The position numbers and the translations under genes were made by a program. The notes beneath the pieces were generated by a model. The model did not search any database, was not told where the DNA came from, and saw only the letters and a program-made list of their open reading frames with translations. DNA of 64,000 nt from Vescimonas sanitatis. Lineage in GTDB: Bacteria > Bacillota > Clostridia > Oscillospirales > Oscillospiraceae. The DNA lies in the NCBI RefSeq assembly GCF_049060325.1, contig NZ_JBMGPW010000004.1:186001-250000 (forward strand), written 5' to 3'. Shown here piece after piece: positions 60,126 through 64,000 of this stretch (the first letter of the stretch is position 1; every line of letters starts with the position of its first letter).

Positions 60126-61130
60126 ATGACTGATTACAAGAATCTCAAGCTGATCGCGTCCTCCTCCCCCCATATCCGCTCCAACGAGGATACCCGTTCC
60201 ATCATGCTGGACGTGATCATCGCGCTGCTGCCCGCACTGGCCTGGAGCGTGTACTGCTTCGGCTGGAAGGCTCTGCTGCTGACCGCTGTCTCCGTGGTGT
60301 CCTGCGTGTTCTTTGAGTGGGCCTACCGCAAGGCCATGAAGAAGTCCTGCATGGTGGGCGACCTGTCCGCCGTGGTCACCGGTATCCTGCTGAGCTTCGT
60401 GTGCCCCGTTGACCTGCCCTGGTGGGTCATCATCATCGGCGCGTTCTTCTCCATCGTTGTGGTCAAGCAGCTTTACGGCGGCATCGGCTGCAACTTCCTG
60501 AACCCCGCGCTGGCGGGCCGTGCGTTCCTGCTGGCCAGCTATGCCACCTGGATGACCACCTGGGCCATTCCCCAGATCCGTCCCGATGTCACCTCCGCTG
60601 CCACCCCCATGACCATCATGAAGGAGGGCACCGAGGAGGCGTTCACCACCCTGATGAGCAACTACTCCATCGGCGATATGTTCCTGGGCAAGGTCGGCGG
60701 CTCCCTGGGTGAGGTCTCCGCCCTGTGTCTGCTGGTGGGCGGCGTCTACCTGCTCATCCGCAAGGTCATCTCCTGGCAGATCCCCGTGGCGTACATCGGC
60801 ACCGTGGCCATCCTGACCCTGATCGCGGCGCCCGCCGGTATCGACAACATGCAGTATATGCTGTACAACGTGTTCGGCGGCGGCCTGATGCTGGGTGCCA
60901 TCTTTATGGCTACCGACTATGCCACCTCCCCTGTCACTAAGCCCGGCCAGCTGATCTTCGGCCTCGGCTGCGGTCTGCTGACCTGCTTTATCCGCCGCTT
61001 CGGCTCCTATCCCGAGGGCGTCTGCTATTCCATCCTGATCATGAACTGCACCACCTGGCTGCTGGATAAGTACATCCGTCCCGTCATCTATGGTGCGCCC
61101 AAGAAAGAAAAGAAGGAGGCGGCGAAGTAA
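60126..61130 (+). CDS. rnfD: Rnf electron transport complex subunit D
   Basis: 334 residues, about nine to ten helices. SSSPHIRSNEDTRSIMLDVIIALLPAL start, AVVTGILLSFVCPVDLPWWVIIIGAFFSIVVVKQLYGGIGCNFLNPALAGRAFLL and DYATSPVTKPGQLIFG are RnfD signatures; TSAATPMTIM probably holds the Thr that carries covalent FMN. Stop overlaps the rnfG start. Confidence 0.95.
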   Translation: MTDYKNLKLIASSSPHIRSNEDTRSIMLDVIIALLPALAWSVYCFGWKALLLTAVSVVSCVFFEWAYRKAMKKSCMVGDLSAVVTGILLSFVCPVDLPWWVIIIGAFFSIVVVKQLYGGIGCNFLNPALAGRAFLLASYATWMTTWAIPQIRPDVTSAATPMTIMKEGTEEAFTTLMSNYSIGDMFLGKVGGSLGEVSALCLLVGGVYLLIRKVISWQIPVAYIGTVAILTLIAAPAGIDNMQYMLYNVFGGGLMLGAIFMATDYATSPVTKPGQLIFGLGCGLLTCFIRRFGSYPEGVCYSILIMNCTTWLLDKYIRPVIYGAPKKEKKEAAK

Positions 61131-61723
61131 TGAAGATCTCCGGTAAGTTTATTCTCAAGGTCGCCGGCACCTTGACTGTTATTTCCCTCGTTGTGGCCGC
61201 CCTGCTGGGTCTGGTCGACAACGTGACCGCCGACAAGATCGCCGCCATCGATGCGGAGAACACCCGCATCGCCATGAGCGCTGTGGCTCCCGAGGGCAGC
61301 GAGTTTGGCGACAAGCTGGACATCACCGACGACATGACCGCGGCGGCTGCCTCTCAGGGCGGCAAGCTGGTGGAGCTGTATCCCATGACCACCGCCGGCG
61401 CCGACAACGGCTATGTTATGAAGATCTCCGCCTCCGGCTCCCAGGGCAGCATCGTGATGATGGTGGGCGTGGACGCCGACAAGGCCATCACCGGCATCTC
61501 CGTGGTCAGCCACGCCGAGACGTCCGGCATCGGCACCAAGGTCGTGGGCAACGAGCCCAACGCCGCCGGCGAGCCGGTCCTGGATCAGTTCATCGGTGAG
61601 AGCGGCGCGGGTTCCCTGGTGGTGGGCAAGAACATCATCGCCGTCTCCGGTGCTACCGTCTCCACCAAGGGCATCAACATGGGCGCCAATGCCGCTCTGG
61701 CTGTTGCCGAGCTGCTGGGCTAA
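61130..61723 (+). CDS. rnfG: Rnf electron transport complex subunit G
   Basis: 197 residues: one N-terminal transmembrane helix (FILKVAGTLTVISLVVAALLGLVDNVT) and an outside FMN-binding domain with VGVDADKAITGISVVSHAETSGIGTKV and the flavinylation motif VSGATVSTKG (Thr). Short for RnfG but complete. Confidence 0.95.
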   Translation: MKISGKFILKVAGTLTVISLVVAALLGLVDNVTADKIAAIDAENTRIAMSAVAPEGSEFGDKLDITDDMTAAAASQGGKLVELYPMTTAGADNGYVMKISASGSQGSIVMMVGVDADKAITGISVVSHAETSGIGTKVVGNEPNAAGEPVLDQFIGESGAGSLVVGKNIIAVSGATVSTKGINMGANAALAVAELLG

Positions 61724-61742
61724 GAAAGGAGGAGCTGCATTT

Positions 61743-62390
61743 ATGAATTTCGGTAAGCAACTGAAAGAGGGCCTCATCACACAGAACCCTGTGCTGGTGC
61801 AGGTGCTGGGTATGTGCTCCACCATGGCCATCACCACGTCGTTCTTCAACGGCCTGGGCATGGGCGTGTCCGTGCTCATTATCCTGACCCTCTCCAACAT
61901 CTTTATCTCCCTGCTGCGCAAGATCATTCCCAACGAAGTGCGTATCGCCTGCTACATCGTAGTCATCGCCGGCTTCGTCACCTGCGTGGATCTGCTGCTC
62001 AAGGCGTTCGTTCCCGCCCTGTCCAGCTCTCTGGGCGTGTTTATCCCCCTGATCGTCGTGAACTGCATCATCCTCGGCCGTGCAGAGGGCTTCGCCTCCA
62101 AGAACGGCGTGGGTGCCTCCGCGGTGGACGGCATCTGCCAGGGCATCGGCTATACTCTCGTGCTGATCGTCATGTGCGTATTCCGTGAGTTCTTCGGCGC
62201 CGGCACGTTCGGCGGCGGTCTGCTGGGCGGCGGCGCACTGGGCAGCGCACCCGGCGTTGAGATCTTCCCCGCCGAGTACGGTGTCAGCGTGTTGACGCTG
62301 CCCGTGGGCGGCTTCCTGACGCTGGGCTGCCTCATCGCTGTGATGCAGTGGGCTCTGGCCAAGAGCGAAAAGAAAAAGGAGGCCAAGTAA
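61743..62390 (+). CDS. rnfE: Rnf electron transport complex subunit E
   Basis: 215 residues, six helices: KEGLITQNPVLVQVLGMCSTMAITTSFFNGLGMGVSVL, VFIPLIVVNCIILGRAEGFASKNGVG. One of the two related membrane cores (with RnfA) that hold an iron-sulfur site in the membrane. ATG 61743 has AAAGGAGGAG upstream. Confidence 0.96.
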   Translation: MNFGKQLKEGLITQNPVLVQVLGMCSTMAITTSFFNGLGMGVSVLIILTLSNIFISLLRKIIPNEVRIACYIVVIAGFVTCVDLLLKAFVPALSSSLGVFIPLIVVNCIILGRAEGFASKNGVGASAVDGICQGIGYTLVLIVMCVFREFFGAGTFGGGLLGGGALGSAPGVEIFPAEYGVSVLTLPVGGFLTLGCLIAVMQWALAKSEKKKEAK

Positions 62391-62393
62391 GCT

Positions 62394-62981
62394 ATGAGTG
62401 TGACTACCTTGCTCGCCATCTCTCTTGGCGCTATTCTGACCAATAACTTCATCTTCGCCCAGTTCCTGGGCATCTGCCCCTTCCTGGGCGTGTCCAAGAA
62501 GATCGACACCGCCGTGGGCATGGGCGCCGCCGTGACCTTCGTCATGGGTCTGGCCTCCGCCGTCTGTTTCGGCGTCAACAAGATCCTCATCGCCTTCGAT
62601 CTGGGCTTCATGCAGACGGTGGCCTACATTCTGGTCATCGCCGCGCTGGTGCAGTTCGTGGAAATGTTCCTGAAGAAGAACATCCCCACCCTGTACACCG
62701 CGCTGGGCGTCTACCTGCCCCTGATCACCACCAACTGCGCCGTGCTGGGCGTCGCTCTGCTGAACACCCAGAATGAGTACAACTTCATTGAGTCCGTGGT
62801 CTACGGTATCACCGGCGGTCTGGGCTTCCTGCTGGCCATCTTCCTGTTTGCCGCTATCCGCGAGCAGCTGGAGGTCTCCAGCGAGAACCCCAAGGCCTTC
62901 GATGGCTTCCCCATCGCGCTGGTCACCGCCGGCCTGATCGCGTTGGCGTTCATGGGCTTCAGCGGCCTGAAGGTCTGGTAA
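62394..62981 (+). CDS. rnfA: Rnf electron transport complex subunit A
   Basis: 195 residues, six helices: LGAILTNNFIFAQFLGICPFLGVSKKIDTAVGMGAAVTFVM, YLPLITTNCAVLGVALLN, GFLLAIFLFAAIREQLE. Homologous to RnfE in inverted topology. Confidence 0.97.
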   Translation: MSVTTLLAISLGAILTNNFIFAQFLGICPFLGVSKKIDTAVGMGAAVTFVMGLASAVCFGVNKILIAFDLGFMQTVAYILVIAALVQFVEMFLKKNIPTLYTALGVYLPLITTNCAVLGVALLNTQNEYNFIESVVYGITGGLGFLLAIFLFAAIREQLEVSSENPKAFDGFPIALVTAGLIALAFMGFSGLKVW

Positions 62982-62995
62982 GGAGGTAGAAGGAT

Positions 62996-63892
62996 ATGAC
63001 TATTGTATATGCGATCGCCGTTCTGGGCGTACTCGCCATTGTGTTCGGTCTGATCCTCGCTGTTGCCGCTAAGGTCTTCGAGGTCGAGGTCGACCCCCGC
63101 CTGCCTGAGATCCAGGCATGTCTGGCCGGCGCCAACTGCGGTGGCTGCGGCTATCCCGGCTGCGGCGGCTGCGCCGAGGCGATCCTCGCCGGTAAGGCCC
63201 CCGTCACCGCCTGCGCCCCCGCCGGCCCCGAGAACGCGGCGAAGATCGCGGCCATCATGGGCATGGAGGCTCCCTCCGGCGACAAGATGGTGGCGCACGT
63301 GCTGTGCAACGGCGGCTGCAACGCCAAGGATAACTTCGAGTACCGCGGTGTGAAGGACTGTCTGGCGGCCACCAAGGTCTGCGGCGGCGATGCCAAGGCC
63401 TGCCGCTATGGCTGCTTCGGCTTCGGCTCCTGCGTGGCGGCCTGTAAGTTCGACGCCATCCATGTCATCAACGGCGTTGCCGTGGTGGACAAGGAGAAGT
63501 GCACCAACTGCGGTGCCTGCCGCGCTGCCTGCCCGCACCACCTGATCGTGGAGGTGCCCTACAAGCAGAAGGTGTTTGTCAACTGTTCCAACAAGGACAA
63601 GGGCCCCGCCGTTACCAAGGTCTGCGCCAACAGCTGCATCGCCTGCGGTATGTGTGAGCGTACCTGTAAGTTCGACGCCATCCACGTTGTGGACAACGTG
63701 GCCGTCATCGACTACAGCAAGTGCAAGAACTGCACCATGTGCGCCAAGGCCTGCCCGCGCAACGCCATTGAGCCTATCCCCACGCCCGAGGAGAAGGAGA
63801 AGTTCAAGGCCGCGCAGAAGGCCGCTGCCGAGAAGAAGGCCGCCGCTGCCAAGGCTGCTGCCGAGGCCGCTGAGGCTCCCAAGGCGGAGTAA
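62996..63892 (+). CDS. rnfB: Rnf electron transport complex subunit B
   Basis: 298 residues. N-terminal membrane helix, then CLAGANCGGCGYPGCGGCAEAI (4Fe-4S cluster), and three further ferredoxin-like sites CTNCGACRAACP, CIACGMCERTCKF, CKNCTMCAKACP plus CRYGCFGFGSCVAACKF. It takes electrons from reduced ferredoxin. The C-terminus is a Lys/Ala-rich helix. Last gene of rnfCDGEAB, the usual clostridial order. Confidence 0.96.
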   Translation: MTIVYAIAVLGVLAIVFGLILAVAAKVFEVEVDPRLPEIQACLAGANCGGCGYPGCGGCAEAILAGKAPVTACAPAGPENAAKIAAIMGMEAPSGDKMVAHVLCNGGCNAKDNFEYRGVKDCLAATKVCGGDAKACRYGCFGFGSCVAACKFDAIHVINGVAVVDKEKCTNCGACRAACPHHLIVEVPYKQKVFVNCSNKDKGPAVTKVCANSCIACGMCERTCKFDAIHVVDNVAVIDYSKCKNCTMCAKACPRNAIEPIPTPEEKEKFKAAQKAAAEKKAAAAKAAAEAAEAPKAE

Positions 63893-63907
63893 CTCCCTGC
63901 AATACGC

Positions 63908-63933
63908 ATCCCCCCGGCGTCAGCCGGGGGGAT
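63908..63933 (+). terminator. Terminator of the rnf operon
   Basis: ATCCCCCCGGC-GTCA-GCCGGGGGGAT followed by ATTTCTT. Confidence 0.85.
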
Positions 63934-63942
63934 ATTTCTTGC

Positions 63943-63977
63943 AAAAAAGCAGGCACACATAGTGTGCCTGCTTTTTT
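63943..63977. terminator. Second, bidirectional terminator
   Basis: AAAAAAGCAGGCACAC-ATA-GTGTGCCTGCTTTTTT; it probably also ends a convergent gene just outside the window. Confidence 0.85.
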
Positions 63978-64000
63978 TGCGTCTGAGCATTATCCCGCCA

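Overview
The window is 64 kb of high-GC DNA (roughly 60 percent by eye) from an anaerobic, spore-forming Firmicute, most likely a gut member of the Oscillospiraceae/Ruminococcaceae. The evidence is a butyrate kinase gene, a complete six-gene Rnf complex, the sporulation cluster spoVB-like/mazG/rqcP/yabP/yabQ/ftsB, an HrcA-CIRCE heat-shock operon, M20 and ABC amino-acid systems, and strong consensus sigma-A promoters with 17-bp spacers. The exact genus is inference. One N base at 12218, inside repeated copies of the start of lepA, and a doubly deleted ABC operon near 1.9 kb suggest a draft or metagenome assembly with local collapse or scaffolding.

Layout. 1-3.1 kb: end of an amidohydrolase, a BTAD-type regulator, then a promoter, a Phe/Tyr-rich leader peptide and an intrinsic terminator in front of the wreck of a TrpX-type ABC importer. 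3.1-7.3 kb (minus): amino-acid ABC importer plus an M20 amidohydrolase, led by a 16-residue Arg/His leader ORF. 7.3-14.4 kb: hibernation factor, miaB, lepA (with duplicated 5' end), an XRE regulator, a monooxygenase and tatD. 14.4-26.6 kb: MFS and AI-2E-type transporters, hrcA-grpE-pspC-dnaK-dnaJ, PHP phosphatase, rpiB, a glycoside-hydrolase-like protein, a zinc-ribbon membrane protein, butyrate kinase. 26.7-32.3 kb: metG, a recombinase relic, two paralogous sigma/anti-sigma cassettes. 32.4-38.5 kb: an RpiR regulator, a phosphonate-type ABC importer and a 5'-nucleotidase-like phosphoesterase. 38.6-42.6 kb: three tRNA genes, an SDR, a self-cleaving-type XRE-S24 repressor with a four-operator array, a small sigma-like pair and a YitT protein. 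43-45.3 kb: cstA with a partner gene. 45.4-56.6 kb (minus): ftsB-yabQ-yabP-rqcP, HU, mazG, spoVB-like, hemZ, MBL hydrolase, dtd, relA/spoT, recJ. 56.7-64 kb: a lipoyl-less E2-like acyltransferase, a DUF975 protein and rnfCDGEAB.

How genes work together. Energy and carbon: Rnf couples ferredoxin oxidation to an ion gradient, butyrate kinase makes ATP in the last step of one butyrate route, and CstA is a pyruvate/peptide-type carrier. Stress: HrcA, GrpE, DnaK, DnaJ, hibernation factor, RelA/SpoT and RqcP form the stress and ribosome-care set.

The most notable signals are regulatory. They are (i) an apparent Phe/Tyr attenuator for an aromatic amino-acid importer; (ii) four repressor operators spaced exactly 31 bp apart beside tRNA genes, driving an outward promoter with no conventional gene behind it; (iii) four 11-bp tandem repeats over the start site of a YitT promoter; (iv) a compact four-hairpin element upstream of lepA; and (v) a pair of 41-bp inverted repeats near 7.4/7.7 kb. 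All numerical statements are read by eye; no database search was run.
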